Assembly (NCBI GenBank): GCA_913045225.1
Contig: CAJWPC010000002.1
Coordinates: 1-64,000, forward strand
Reading direction: 5' to 3'
Length of the DNA stretch: 64,000 nucleotides
From: an uncultured Rhodobiaceae bacterium
GTDB taxonomy: Bacteria; Pseudomonadota; Alphaproteobacteria; Rhizobiales; TMED25
Translations under genes and position numbers: made by a program
Notes under the pieces: model-generated
Told to the model about the DNA's origin: nothing
Database searches by the model: none
The model's input: the letters and a program-made list of their open reading frames with translations, nothing else
Shown here: piece after piece, positions 1 to 9,580 of the stretch
How positions within the stretch are numbered: the first letter of the stretch is position 1
How the letters are laid out: each line of letters opens with the position of its first letter

Positions 1-1
1 G

Positions 2-1364
<1,363 letters not shown>

Positions 1365-1396
1365 TTTATATTCTCCAATTTTAATTACGATTAATA

Positions 1397-1423
1397 ATAG
1401 CACTCACCCTATTCGAGTGCTAA
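1397..1423 (-). promoter_or_regulatory. CIRCE operator (HrcA-binding inverted repeat)
   Basis: A 9-9-9 inverted repeat: ATAGCACTC (1397-1405), a nine-base spacer, then GAGTGCTAA (1415-1423). The known consensus is TTAGCACTC-N9-GAGTGCTAA, so only one of 18 arm bases differs. It sits about 33 bp before the groES start and overlaps the expected transcription start of the promoter at 1429-1457, the normal place for HrcA repression. hrcA itself is not in the window. Confidence 0.93.
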
Positions 1424-1428
1424 ATAGA

Positions 1429-1457
1429 GATATATGTTTTGTAATGAAATTTGTCAA
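1429..1457 (-). promoter_or_regulatory. groESL promoter, sigma70-like
   Basis: Read on the minus strand there is a perfect -35 hexamer TTGACA (1457-1452), a 17-base spacer and a -10 hexamer TATATC (1434-1429, 4 of 6 to consensus). The CIRCE operator begins six bases downstream of the -10, so HrcA bound there would cover the start site. The perfect -35, the optimal spacing and the adjoining CIRCE make this the best-supported promoter in the window. Confidence 0.72.
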
Positions 1458-1571
1458 TAGCTTAAATCTGCGAATATAAATTTCACCAAATGCACATGCA
1501 TACACCCTTATTGAAATATTAATCAATACCCTCTAATAATGGATATCAGATTACTTTTAATTGAGAAGAAA

Positions 1572-2444
1572 ATGACAAAGCCAAAGTTGAGTGAAATAGC
1601 AAATACTTATTCACTGATCCTCTGCGACATTTGGGGTGTTGTGCATAATGGAAATAACATTTTCCCAGACGCAATAAATACACTTTTAGCATATTTAGAT
1701 GCAGGTGGTGATATCTGCCTCATCACTAATGCGCCTAGGAGGTCTGAAATAATAAGAGATTATTTATTCAACATGGGAGTGGAGCGCAATATCTGCAACA
1801 ATATAGTATCATCAGGAGATTGCTCATATTCTTGGCTTTCTTCGATAGGAGACCGCCCACTGTTCCATATTGGGCCCGAAAAAGACAACTCCCTATTTGC
1901 GGGATTAGATCTTAAAAAAGTGAGTGAATTTGATTGCCTTGAATGCATATGCACTGGGTTTTTCAATGAATATATTGAGTCTATTGGTGACTATCAGAAA
2001 ATATTAGAGACTCTTCTTGAAAGGGGTATTGTCATACACTGCGCTAATCCTGATTTATACGTCAATAAAGGTAGTATTCGCCTTCCCTGCGCAGGCTTAA
2101 TTGCGCAGTCTTATTCACAAATGGGCGGCGAGGTTGTTTACTTTGGGAAACCGCACCCGTATATTTATGATTTGGCGCTCGAAAAAGTACTTCAGTCAAA
2201 TCAGAAGAGCGTATCTAAAGATAGCATCTTAGCTATCGGGGATGGCTTAAATACTGATATTGCAGGGGCTAGTAATTTTGGAATAGACTCATTATTCATT
2301 ATCAACGGTGTTCATGAAGCAGAATTTAAAAAAAATAATGATATGTCAGAAATTGACATCGAGAGCGTAAAAGATTACATCAATAAGTATTATTCCAAAA
2401 TTGCAATTCCAAAATACGTTATGAATAGCTTGAATTTGTTATAA
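1572..2444 (+). CDS. HAD-superfamily class IIA sugar-phosphatase-like hydrolase (TIGR01459-like)
   Basis: Predicted cytosolic phosphatase of the NagD-like HAD class IIA group; the natural substrate is unknown. With the start at 1572 the product is 290 residues. The first HAD motif, LILCDIWGVVHNG (about residues 15-27), holds the nucleophile aspartate. The usual second aspartate is Trp, as I recall for this alphaproteobacterial subfamily. Motif II is ITNAPRR and the last motif is AIGDGLNTDIAGASNFGID near the C-terminus. An in-frame ATG at 1539 would add 11 residues but has no ribosome-binding site; GAGAAG precedes 1572, though rather closely. It is the first gene of a rightward run with ribF, ileS and lspA. 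Confidence 0.85.
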   Translation: MTKPKLSEIANTYSLILCDIWGVVHNGNNIFPDAINTLLAYLDAGGDICLITNAPRRSEIIRDYLFNMGVERNICNNIVSSGDCSYSWLSSIGDRPLFHIGPEKDNSLFAGLDLKKVSEFDCLECICTGFFNEYIESIGDYQKILETLLERGIVIHCANPDLYVNKGSIRLPCAGLIAQSYSQMGGEVVYFGKPHPYIYDLALEKVLQSNQKSVSKDSILAIGDGLNTDIAGASNFGIDSLFIINGVHEAEFKKNNDMSEIDIESVKDYINKYYSKIAIPKYVMNSLNLL

Positions 2445-2460
2445 AACCGCCACTACAACG

Positions 2461-3417
2461 ATGAAAATTATAAAAAACTACAGAAATATAGACGAAAGTG
2501 ATAGGGGATCTGTAATTGCAATCGGAAATTTCGATGGAATTCATAATGGCCACAAAGCCTTAATCAGTAATATAGCTGAACTTTCCAAAACTATGGGTAA
2601 AAAAACAGGTATCTGTACTTTCAACCCACATCCAAAAAATTTTTTTGCTAACGGTCCAGCTATAAATCAGATCACTTCTCAAGAATTAAAATACGAAATA
2701 TTAGAAAAATTAGGAATTGATATTCTGTATGAGATAGAATTTAATCACGAGCTATCAAGAATGTCCCCTGATGAATTCTTTAATAATATTTTGATTGACG
2801 GTCTAGGGGTTAGCCATGTCACAGTAGGATCTGATTTCAAATTTGGTCATAAAAGAAGTGGAAATTCAAGTTACTTAAGGATGCAATGTGAAGCCTCGGG
2901 TATCAGTTTTCAATCCATTGAAAAGCAGACAGATAGCAACTCACAGATATATTCATCTTCCAGCATTCGAGATTTCATATCTCAGGGTGATATTGTTAAT
3001 GCAACAACTTTCTTGGGTTACTACTGGTACATTAAAGGACTAGTAATTAAGGGTCAGAACAAAGGTACTGATATGGGATTTCCAACGGTAAATCTGCGTT
3101 TGAATAAGTCCATAAATCTGGCACATGGAATATATGCAACCAATATATACTTTAATGGGCAAAAGTATGGCAGCGCATCATATTTTGGTACTAGACCTAC
3201 ATTTAATGGGGATGAAGAATTTCTTGAAACTTACATATTTGACTTTAATGATGATCTGTATGGTAAATCTGTGAGAGTTGAGTTTATAGATTTTATTAGA
3301 GGTGATATGAAATTTTCCGATAATATCGAGCTTGCAAAGCAGATGGAAATTGACTGTGGTAATGTGTTAAATAAATTGCAAAATTACGACAAAAATCTTA
3401 GTTTATTAGAAATATAG
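2461..3417 (+). CDS. ribF: Bifunctional riboflavin kinase / FAD synthetase
   Basis: Makes FMN from riboflavin and then FAD from FMN in the cytosol. The 318-residue length is typical. The N-terminal FAD synthetase domain has the nucleotidyltransferase motif GNFDGIHNGH (22-31), and a SSSSIRDFI segment near residue 165. The C-terminal riboflavin kinase domain has GTDMGFPTVNL near residue 202, the flavin/ATP-binding PTVN signature. It follows the HAD phosphatase by 16 bp and is followed by ileS after 18 bp; the ribF-ileS-lspA order is common in proteobacteria. No FMN riboswitch is visible upstream. Confidence 0.97.
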   Translation: MKIIKNYRNIDESDRGSVIAIGNFDGIHNGHKALISNIAELSKTMGKKTGICTFNPHPKNFFANGPAINQITSQELKYEILEKLGIDILYEIEFNHELSRMSPDEFFNNILIDGLGVSHVTVGSDFKFGHKRSGNSSYLRMQCEASGISFQSIEKQTDSNSQIYSSSSIRDFISQGDIVNATTFLGYYWYIKGLVIKGQNKGTDMGFPTVNLRLNKSINLAHGIYATNIYFNGQKYGSASYFGTRPTFNGDEEFLETYIFDFNDDLYGKSVRVEFIDFIRGDMKFSDNIELAKQMEIDCGNVLNKLQNYDKNLSLLEI

Positions 3418-3435
3418 TAGAATATAGTTAAGTTT

Positions 3436-6390
3436 ATGGATAAAAAAGCAAATGGTGAGATAAATTGGGCGGAAACAATCTTATTGCCCAATACAGAGTT
3501 TCCAATGCGTGCAAATTTACCTGACGCCGAACCTTCGCTTCTTAAGGATTGGAATAACATTGATATTTATGCAAAAAATAGAGAAATAAGCAAAGGAAAT
3601 AAAACCTTTACACTTCATGATGGTCCACCCTATGCCAACGGTAACCTTCATATCGGCCATGCATTAAATAAGATTCTAAAGGATTTGATAGTAAGATCGA
3701 AATTTATGATGAATTATAATGTATCCTATATTCCTGGTTGGGATTGTCATGGCTTGCCAATTGAGTGGAAAGTAGAGGAAAAATATAGGAATAAAGGTTT
3801 GGATAAAGACGCAATACCAATAAATGATTTTCGTGATGAGTGCAGGGATTTCGCTGACCATTGGATTGGTATTCAAAAAGATGAGTTCAAACGATTGGGA
3901 GTTATTGGTGATTGGGATAATCCATATACAACAATGAAATTTAAATCAGAAGCTTTGATTGCGAAAGAGTTACTTAGAATTGGTATGCAAGGCGCGCTTT
4001 ACAGGGGATCAAAGCCTGTTATGTGGTCTGTTATCGAAAAAACTGCCCTCGCGGAAGCTGAAGTTGAATACCTCGATTATACTTCTGATGCTATATGGGT
4101 CAAATTTGATATTGACTCCAAAAAATCTCACGGTAGTGACACCCATAATCATAAAATACCCGAAAATACCTCTATTGTAATTTGGACAACCACCCCGTGG
4201 ACAATCCCAGGCAATAGGGCAATATGCTTTTCCTCAAGTATTTCATACAGCCAATATGAAGTCCAATCGACAGATGGAGAGGTCTGGGCAAAGCAAGGTG
4301 ATAATTATATTATTGCAGACTCTCTGGTCGATGAAGTTATGGGGATATCCAAAGTCACAGAGTATAAAAAAATTACCGAGATTCCCTCAGATATTCTAAA
4401 AGAATTAATTTGCAAGCATCCATTTCATAATCTCCTCAATGGATTTAATTTTGATGTACCATTATTAGATGGGAGCCACGTGACAGATGATACAGGTACA
4501 GGTTTTGTTCATACGGCCCCCGGCCATGGTATTGATGATTTTGAGATTTGGATGAAAAATAAGAAAAATCTAGATGAGCAAAATATTGATAGTACTATCC
4601 CATACACAGTAAACGAGGATGGAGCCTTTGATGAAAAGATCGATGGTTTTCATGGGGTGTATGTGTTTGATAAAAATGGAAAAAAAGGTAAAGCAAATGA
4701 GCATGTCATAAGTAAATTAGTCGACTGTGCATCTATCATTTCCCGAAAGCGCTTTGAACACCAATATCCTCATTCATGGCGTTCAAAAAAACCTGTAATT
4801 TTCCGAAACACCCCTCAATGGTTTATTTCGATGGAGGATAATAAAACCAACGGTTTACGGTCAACTGCACTGAAATCAATCAATGATACAATTTTCTATC
4901 CTCCTGCGGGAAAGAATAGATTGCACTCAATGATTGAAACAAGGCCCGATTGGGTTTTATCAAGACAAAGAACATGGGGTGTGCCAATTTCCTTATTTAT
5001 CAATAAGCAAACGGGTATTTTTATTCCAAATAAAGAATTTGATAAATCTGAAATATTAATTGATCGAATTCATAAAATTTTCTCTGAAGAAGGGGCAAAT
5101 TCTTGGTTTAAGGAAAATGCAAAAGAGAGATTCTTAGAAGGGATTGTTGATAATCATGATGATTGGGAAAAAGTTGATGATATTTTGGATGTGTGGTTCG
5201 AGTCAGGTACAACTCACGCCTTTGTTCTTGAAAATAATCCTGAGACAACGTGGCCAGCGGATATGTATTTGGAAGGAAGCGATCAACATAGAGGATGGTT
5301 TCACTCATCCTTACTGGAAAGTAGCCTGACCCGAGGTCGCGCCCCCTACAAATCTGTCTTAACTCATGGCTTCACCATGGATAAAGACGGTAGAAAGATG
5401 TCCAAGTCTCTGGGGAATGTTATATCCCCCCAAGACATAGTAAAAAAATATGGAGCAGATATTTTAAGGCTTTGGGTTGCATCCACAGACTATAGTGACG
5501 ATCAGCGAATTGGTGAAGAGATCTTAAAGTCAATTATCGAAGCGTATAGAAAGATTAGGAATACGATCAGGTGGATGCTGGGTGTATTATCAAATTATGA
5601 TCAGAGCTGGATTTATGATTATGAGGATTTAGACGAATTAGAGAAATATATGTTGCACAGCCTGACAAGACTACAAAAGGACGTACAGGATGCATATGAA
5701 GCTTATGATTACAGGAAAGTGACCACATTGCTCGTAAATTACATTAACTTGGATTTATCAGCCTTTTATTTCGATATTCGCAAGGACTCTCTCTATTGTG
5801 ACCCTCACTCGAGTGAAAAAAGAAAATCTTCACTTTATGTAATAAACATCATATTCAAAACAATATCAAAATTATACGCACCAATCTTAAGCTTCACAAT
5901 GGATGAGGTTTGGAAAAATTATCCATTTGCTCAGGATAGATCGATACATCTATCAAGATTCGAGTTGGTAAATGACAAATGGAGTAATGATAATATAAAT
6001 TCAAAGTGGGATAATGTAAGAAAATTACGTAAGACCGTAACTGCTGCTCTAGAGGTAAAAAGGCGAGATAAAGAAATTGGGTCAAGCCTCGAAGCTGGTA
6101 TTCAAATATATCTGAATGATGAAGATATAATGGCTTCAGTAAGTGATATTGATCTAGCTGAAATTTGCATTACAAGCAGCTTTGAATTGATAAATAAGAA
6201 GCCTGACAGTAAGTGTTTTGTTTTGGATGAGGAGCATGAAATCGGCGTGATTGTTCGCATTGCTAAGGGTAATAAATGCCAGAGGTCTTGGAAGGTTACT
6301 GAGGACGTAGGATTGGATGCTGAATATCCCGAATTATCAAAGAGAGACGCTGATGCGGTGCGTGAGTTTCTGAGTTTAAACCAAAATTAG
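3436..6390 (+). CDS. ileS: Isoleucyl-tRNA synthetase
   Basis: Class I aminoacyl-tRNA synthetase that charges tRNA-Ile, with an editing domain that removes misactivated valine. At 984 residues it is a little longer than the typical ~940. The HIGH motif is at 72-75, the editing domain contains TTTPWTIPGNRA and DDTGTGFVHTAPGHG, and the catalytic KMSKS loop is at 654-658. The C-terminus has only one cysteine (GNKCQRSWK) where many bacterial enzymes have a four-cysteine zinc ribbon. From memory this reduced form is normal in alphaproteobacteria, so I do not treat it as damage. It is six bases upstream of lspA in the same operon. Confidence 0.98.
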   Translation: MDKKANGEINWAETILLPNTEFPMRANLPDAEPSLLKDWNNIDIYAKNREISKGNKTFTLHDGPPYANGNLHIGHALNKILKDLIVRSKFMMNYNVSYIPGWDCHGLPIEWKVEEKYRNKGLDKDAIPINDFRDECRDFADHWIGIQKDEFKRLGVIGDWDNPYTTMKFKSEALIAKELLRIGMQGALYRGSKPVMWSVIEKTALAEAEVEYLDYTSDAIWVKFDIDSKKSHGSDTHNHKIPENTSIVIWTTTPWTIPGNRAICFSSSISYSQYEVQSTDGEVWAKQGDNYIIADSLVDEVMGISKVTEYKKITEIPSDILKELICKHPFHNLLNGFNFDVPLLDGSHVTDDTGTGFVHTAPGHGIDDFEIWMKNKKNLDEQNIDSTIPYTVNEDGAFDEKIDGFHGVYVFDKNGKKGKANEHVISKLVDCASIISRKRFEHQYPHSWRSKKPVIFRNTPQWFISMEDNKTNGLRSTALKSINDTIFYPPAGKNRLHSMIETRPDWVLSRQRTWGVPISLFINKQTGIFIPNKEFDKSEILIDRIHKIFSEEGANSWFKENAKERFLEGIVDNHDDWEKVDDILDVWFESGTTHAFVLENNPETTWPADMYLEGSDQHRGWFHSSLLESSLTRGRAPYKSVLTHGFTMDKDGRKMSKSLGNVISPQDIVKKYGADILRLWVASTDYSDDQRIGEEILKSIIEAYRKIRNTIRWMLGVLSNYDQSWIYDYEDLDELEKYMLHSLTRLQKDVQDAYEAYDYRKVTTLLVNYINLDLSAFYFDIRKDSLYCDPHSSEKRKSSLYVINIIFKTISKLYAPILSFTMDEVWKNYPFAQDRSIHLSRFELVNDKWSNDNINSKWDNVRKLRKTVTAALEVKRRDKEIGSSLEAGIQIYLNDEDIMASVSDIDLAEICITSSFELINKKPDSKCFVLDEEHEIGVIVRIAKGNKCQRSWKVTEDVGLDAEYPELSKRDADAVREFLSLNQN

Positions 6391-6395
6391 TGTAG

Positions 6396-6899
6396 ATGAA
6401 TAAAAACATCTTTAGACTTTTGGGAGAATATAAAAAAGAGATCGCAATTTTTTCCGGTTTATTTACTATAGATAGGCTCGTAAAAGTTTTTTTGTTGAAT
6501 TTTCTTCAAGAAAACCAATTAAATTCATTTAGGCTCAATAACTTCTTTGAAGTGACTCTGGTCTGGAATAAGGGCGTCAGTTATGGTCTTTTTCCGCAGC
6601 AGAGTTATGTAGGGCAATTAATCATAATATTTTTTTCATTAATCATTTGTGTTTGGATAGCAAAATTTATAACGAACTCGGATATTAGATATCGCAGCAT
6701 AACATTAATATTAATTCTAGCTGGTGCTAGTTCCAATATGATTGATAGGTTGATTTATGGAGCTGTGGCTGATTTTTTTCATTTTGAAATTGCAACATAT
6801 AGTTGGTATGTCTTCAATATTGCAGATATATACATAGTTAGTGGGCTATTAATATTGATCTATGCGTTTATTTATCCTAACATTAAAAAAAGCCCTTAA
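6396..6899 (+). CDS. lspA: Lipoprotein signal peptidase (signal peptidase II)
   Basis: Inner-membrane aspartyl protease that removes signal peptides from diacylated prolipoproteins. The 167 residues contain four hydrophobic segments. The signatures are VWNKGVSYGLF, then GASSNMIDRLIYGAVADFFHF, and FNIADIYIV; the aspartates in NMIDR and NIADI are the catalytic pair. The tail carries charged residues as usual. It follows ileS by five bases. The next gene encodes a lipoprotein with a clear lipobox that this peptidase would process. Confidence 0.96.
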   Translation: MNKNIFRLLGEYKKEIAIFSGLFTIDRLVKVFLLNFLQENQLNSFRLNNFFEVTLVWNKGVSYGLFPQQSYVGQLIIIFFSLIICVWIAKFITNSDIRYRSITLILILAGASSNMIDRLIYGAVADFFHFEIATYSWYVFNIADIYIVSGLLILIYAFIYPNIKKSP

Positions 6900-6915
6900 A
6901 TATTTAGAATCTGAG

Positions 6916-7713
6916 ATGTATACGAACAAATTATATCGATATTTGCCTCTAGTACTTATCATTTTATTGACGGGTTGTGGCCCCTCATTGAAGGAGTTTG
7001 TGTCAGCCTCCACCACAGGCAACGCCTTTCAAGCTGGTCCACCCGATGAGTTTTTGACTGTTACAAAAAAACCGTTGGAAATGCCGCCTGATTTTCTTTT
7101 AAGACCGCCATCAGAAAATCAAATTGCATTCATTGACGAGCAAAGAAATTTATCGGAAGAAGCGATTTTTGGCAAGACGGAGGATATCGATATTACTGAT
7201 GGAGAGGTTTTTATTCTTGAGATGGCAGACGCAAGTAATGCAAATCCTCAAATTAAACAAGAATTATATAGCGAAGAGGGGGCGTATCAGAATGAGAGCC
7301 TTGCCGAATATGTTCTGAGACTTAAAGAGGAGAATAGTCAAGTTTTGGATGTGGAAGCTGAAATCCAACGACTGGATAACGAAAATATAACAAAGGATGA
7401 GATAAAAACTGATAAATTCGAGAATACAACCAAAAAAAATAATGTGGTGGTTGAAAGTTTGAGCATGAATCAGTTCACTCTCCAGAACTTAACAGAACCC
7501 GGTCAATCTGGAAATAATGAAAACATAAACTATGACATGAGTATAGAAGATATTATTGATATAGGGCCCTCAGATAATGAACCTACTGTTGAAGACTCAG
7601 GGACTGACATTATAGAAGACGATAAAGCCAAGGAAATACCACCCGTCGATAGAATGCCGACTGTATTTAAAGGTTTACTCGGTGGATTAAGTAGTGGCTT
7701 TGGATTATTTTAA
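6916..7713 (+). CDS. DUF3035 / BamF-like outer-membrane lipoprotein
   Basis: Predicted lipoprotein of 265 residues starting MYTNKLYRYLPLV, with the lipobox LLTGC; Cys21 would be the lipidated residue. Residues ~35-62 hold the segment PPDEFLTVTKKPLEMPPDF followed by LLRPP. This is characteristic of the DUF3035 family that follows lspA in many alphaproteobacteria. From memory, this proline-rich motif is shared with BamC, and the Caulobacter member was named BamF, a subunit of the outer-membrane beta-barrel assembly complex. The rest is acidic, low-complexity and probably disordered, ending in a glycine-rich tail. An upstream in-frame start at 6862 would overlap lspA and push the lipobox too far in, so I prefer 6916. 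Confidence 0.82.
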   Translation: MYTNKLYRYLPLVLIILLTGCGPSLKEFVSASTTGNAFQAGPPDEFLTVTKKPLEMPPDFLLRPPSENQIAFIDEQRNLSEEAIFGKTEDIDITDGEVFILEMADASNANPQIKQELYSEEGAYQNESLAEYVLRLKEENSQVLDVEAEIQRLDNENITKDEIKTDKFENTTKKNNVVVESLSMNQFTLQNLTEPGQSGNNENINYDMSIEDIIDIGPSDNEPTVEDSGTDIIEDDKAKEIPPVDRMPTVFKGLLGGLSSGFGLF

Positions 7714-7717
7714 TAAT

Positions 7718-7729
7718 ACGAACGTTCGT
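7718..7729. repeat. 12-bp perfect palindrome between convergent genes
   Basis: ACGAACGTTCGT is a perfect palindrome in the 42-bp gap between the 3' ends of the BamF-like gene and rsmD. It has no loop and no T-run, so it is not a good intrinsic terminator. It could be a protein-binding site or chance. Confidence 0.35.
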
Positions 7730-7755
7730 TCTATTAATCTATCCACGTAGTAAAC

Positions 7756-8313
7756 TCAGTTTGGAATTAAAAAAATTAACTGCGTTTTACCATAATTTTT
7801 TTTTTCAATTAATTTAAAGTTATTGTTGAGCTCAAGCTCAGACCTTACATCATCCTCAATGACCAAGATGCCATCAGATTTAAGAAGATCGTTCCTTGTA
7901 ACAAACTCTAAAATATTTACTAAGTATTCTTTACCATATGGTGGATCGGCTAGAATTAGATCAAATTTTTTTTCAATAAAAAAAGGTTTTTTTCTTCTAA
8001 TATCCATTAGTACATGTTCGGAGAGATCTGAAAAGCCGCAGTTTTGAAGATTTTTTTTGCAAACCAGATGTGACTCGCGACTAACATCTAAAAAAAAACA
8101 AAATTGGGAACCTCTGGATAAAGACTCAATTCCGAGTGAGCCTGATCCTGAAAACATATCTAGTGTGCTGCACCCTTCAAAATTAAAATTAATGACACTA
8201 TGCTGAAGAACATTAAATAATGCCATTTTTACTTTATCCGCGGTCGGTCTGATACCCGTGCCTTTAACGGTAGCTAATTTTTTACCCTTTGCAGATCCTG
8301 ATATGACTCGCAT
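7756..8313 (-). CDS. rsmD: 16S rRNA (guanine966-N2)-methyltransferase RsmD
   Basis: SAM-dependent methyltransferase that modifies G966 of 16S rRNA during 30S assembly. The 185-residue product begins MRVISGSAKGKKLATVKG and has the RPTADKVKMALFN segment typical of RsmD. The SAM-binding loop is LDMFSGSGSLGIESLSRG, and the catalytic target-base motif is LILADPPYG. It lies three bases downstream of rluB on the same strand, so the two rRNA-modification genes are co-transcribed. Confidence 0.95.
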   Translation of the reverse strand: MRVISGSAKGKKLATVKGTGIRPTADKVKMALFNVLQHSVINFNFEGCSTLDMFSGSGSLGIESLSRGSQFCFFLDVSRESHLVCKKNLQNCGFSDLSEHVLMDIRRKKPFFIEKKFDLILADPPYGKEYLVNILEFVTRNDLLKSDGILVIEDDVRSELELNNNFKLIEKKNYGKTQLIFLIPN

Positions 8314-8316
8314 TTT

Positions 8317-9069
8317 CTATCCCTTAAAACCTATTTTTTTTAATTTTGGTGGAACCTCTTTCTTGTTAAGTTCAATAAATTCACCTTTCTTTATTTGTCC
8401 AAGTTCAAATGGCCCAAATTTAATTCTAATAAGTCTGTTTATTTGAATATCTAGATGTTCAAAAATTTTTCTAACTTCACGATTCTTACCTTCAGCAATT
8501 TCAATCGTTAACCATGAATTAGATTGGCTGTATGACATTAATTCTGCATTTATTATTTTGTACTTAATATTATTAATAATCATTTCACCGTTAATCTCGT
8601 TAATCTTTTCTTTTTTAACCTTTCCCCTGACCTTAATCTTGTATTTTCTGATTATTTTATTTTTTGGATGTTCCATATATCTTGAAAAATCACCATTATT
8701 TGTAAATAGAAGTAGACCTTCAGTATTCAAGTCAAGTCTGCCAATTGGAATTAAGTGATCAATATTAGACGGCAAAAGATCAAATACCTCTTTTCTTTTT
8801 TGTGGATCTTTTGATGTTGTAATGTAGCCTTTTGGCTTGTTTAAGAGCCATATTCGAGTAATTTCATTAGGTTTTATAATTTTGCCATCCACCAAGATTT
8901 TATCTTTTTGATTAGCAAATGTTGCAGGTGAGTCAATAGTTCTGCCATTTATTTCAACTTTTCCTTCAAAGATAAGCTTTTCTGCATCTCGGCGTGAATA
9001 TGCCCCAGCTTTTGAGATAAATTTTGCTATTCTAATATTTTTTGTATCTTTATTGATATTATTTGGCAT
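8317..9069 (-). CDS. rluB: 23S rRNA pseudouridine synthase (RluB/RsuA family)
   Basis: Converts a uridine of large- or small-subunit rRNA to pseudouridine. An N-terminal S4 RNA-binding domain (RIAKFISKAGAYSRRDAEKLI, roughly residues 13-70) precedes the catalytic domain. The active-site motif GRLDLNTEGLLLFTNNGD starts at residue 110, with Asp113 as the nucleophile. A later KNREVRKIFEHL segment is also typical. The family includes RluB, RluE, RluF and RsuA; length (250) and the S4 domain favour RluB, but the exact target base cannot be read from sequence. It is upstream of rsmD and divergent from tadA. Confidence 0.9.
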   Translation of the reverse strand: MPNNINKDTKNIRIAKFISKAGAYSRRDAEKLIFEGKVEINGRTIDSPATFANQKDKILVDGKIIKPNEITRIWLLNKPKGYITTSKDPQKRKEVFDLLPSNIDHLIPIGRLDLNTEGLLLFTNNGDFSRYMEHPKNKIIRKYKIKVRGKVKKEKINEINGEMIINNIKYKIINAELMSYSQSNSWLTIEIAEGKNREVRKIFEHLDIQINRLIRIKFGPFELGQIKKGEFIELNKKEVPPKLKKIGFKG

Positions 9070-9124
9070 GCTACGATTATATGATGTAATGAATTTATTT
9101 TATATCTTTTTATGAGAGGCGTTT

Positions 9125-9580
9125 ATGAGGTTTATGGAGCTCGCGATTGAAGAAGCAGTTGCAGCGAAGGTAGCGGGTGAGGTTCCTGTCGGAGCATTGA
9201 TTGTACATAGGGATGGAGAAATAATTTCAAGAGCTCATAATTTGACCAAATCAACCTATGATCCATCCGCACACGCTGAGATCAATGCTCTCAGAATTGC
9301 CACAGAAAAGGTAAAAAATAATGTCCTCACGGATTTTGATTTGTTTGTTACTCTTGAGCCTTGTTTGATGTGTATGGTCGCAATTTCAAATGCTCGCATA
9401 CGGAGGATTTACTTTGGCGCTTATGCAAGCCAAATGAATGAATTTTCCTCAAAGGAGTCCTCGAGATACTTGTCATCAAGAGAATGCAACCACCGTCCTG
9501 AAATATATGGAGGTATTCTAGAGAAAAAAAATATTGAGTTAATTAGGACATTCTTTCAATCGAAGAGAGGGCTTAAGTAA
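9125..9580 (+). CDS. tadA: tRNA-specific adenosine deaminase TadA
   Basis: Zinc-dependent deaminase that makes inosine at the wobble position (A34) of tRNA-Arg(ACG). The 151-residue protein has the cytidine-deaminase fold motifs HAEINAL (zinc ligand His50, proton shuttle Glu52) and PCLMC (zinc ligands Cys80 and Cys83). A GAGAGGC ribosome-binding sequence precedes the chosen ATG. The gene is divergent from rluB. Its 3' end overlaps the convergent purD by eight bases, so neither has room for its own terminator. Confidence 0.95.
   Translation: MRFMELAIEEAVAAKVAGEVPVGALIVHRDGEIISRAHNLTKSTYDPSAHAEINALRIATEKVKNNVLTDFDLFVTLEPCLMCMVAISNARIRRIYFGAYASQMNEFSSKESSRYLSSRECNHRPEIYGGILEKKNIELIRTFFQSKRGLK

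Noticed and set aside
3436..6390. IleS lacks the four-cysteine C-terminal zinc ribbon
   Set aside because: From memory alphaproteobacterial IleS proteins commonly keep only the CxRSWK form, so this is lineage-normal, not damage.
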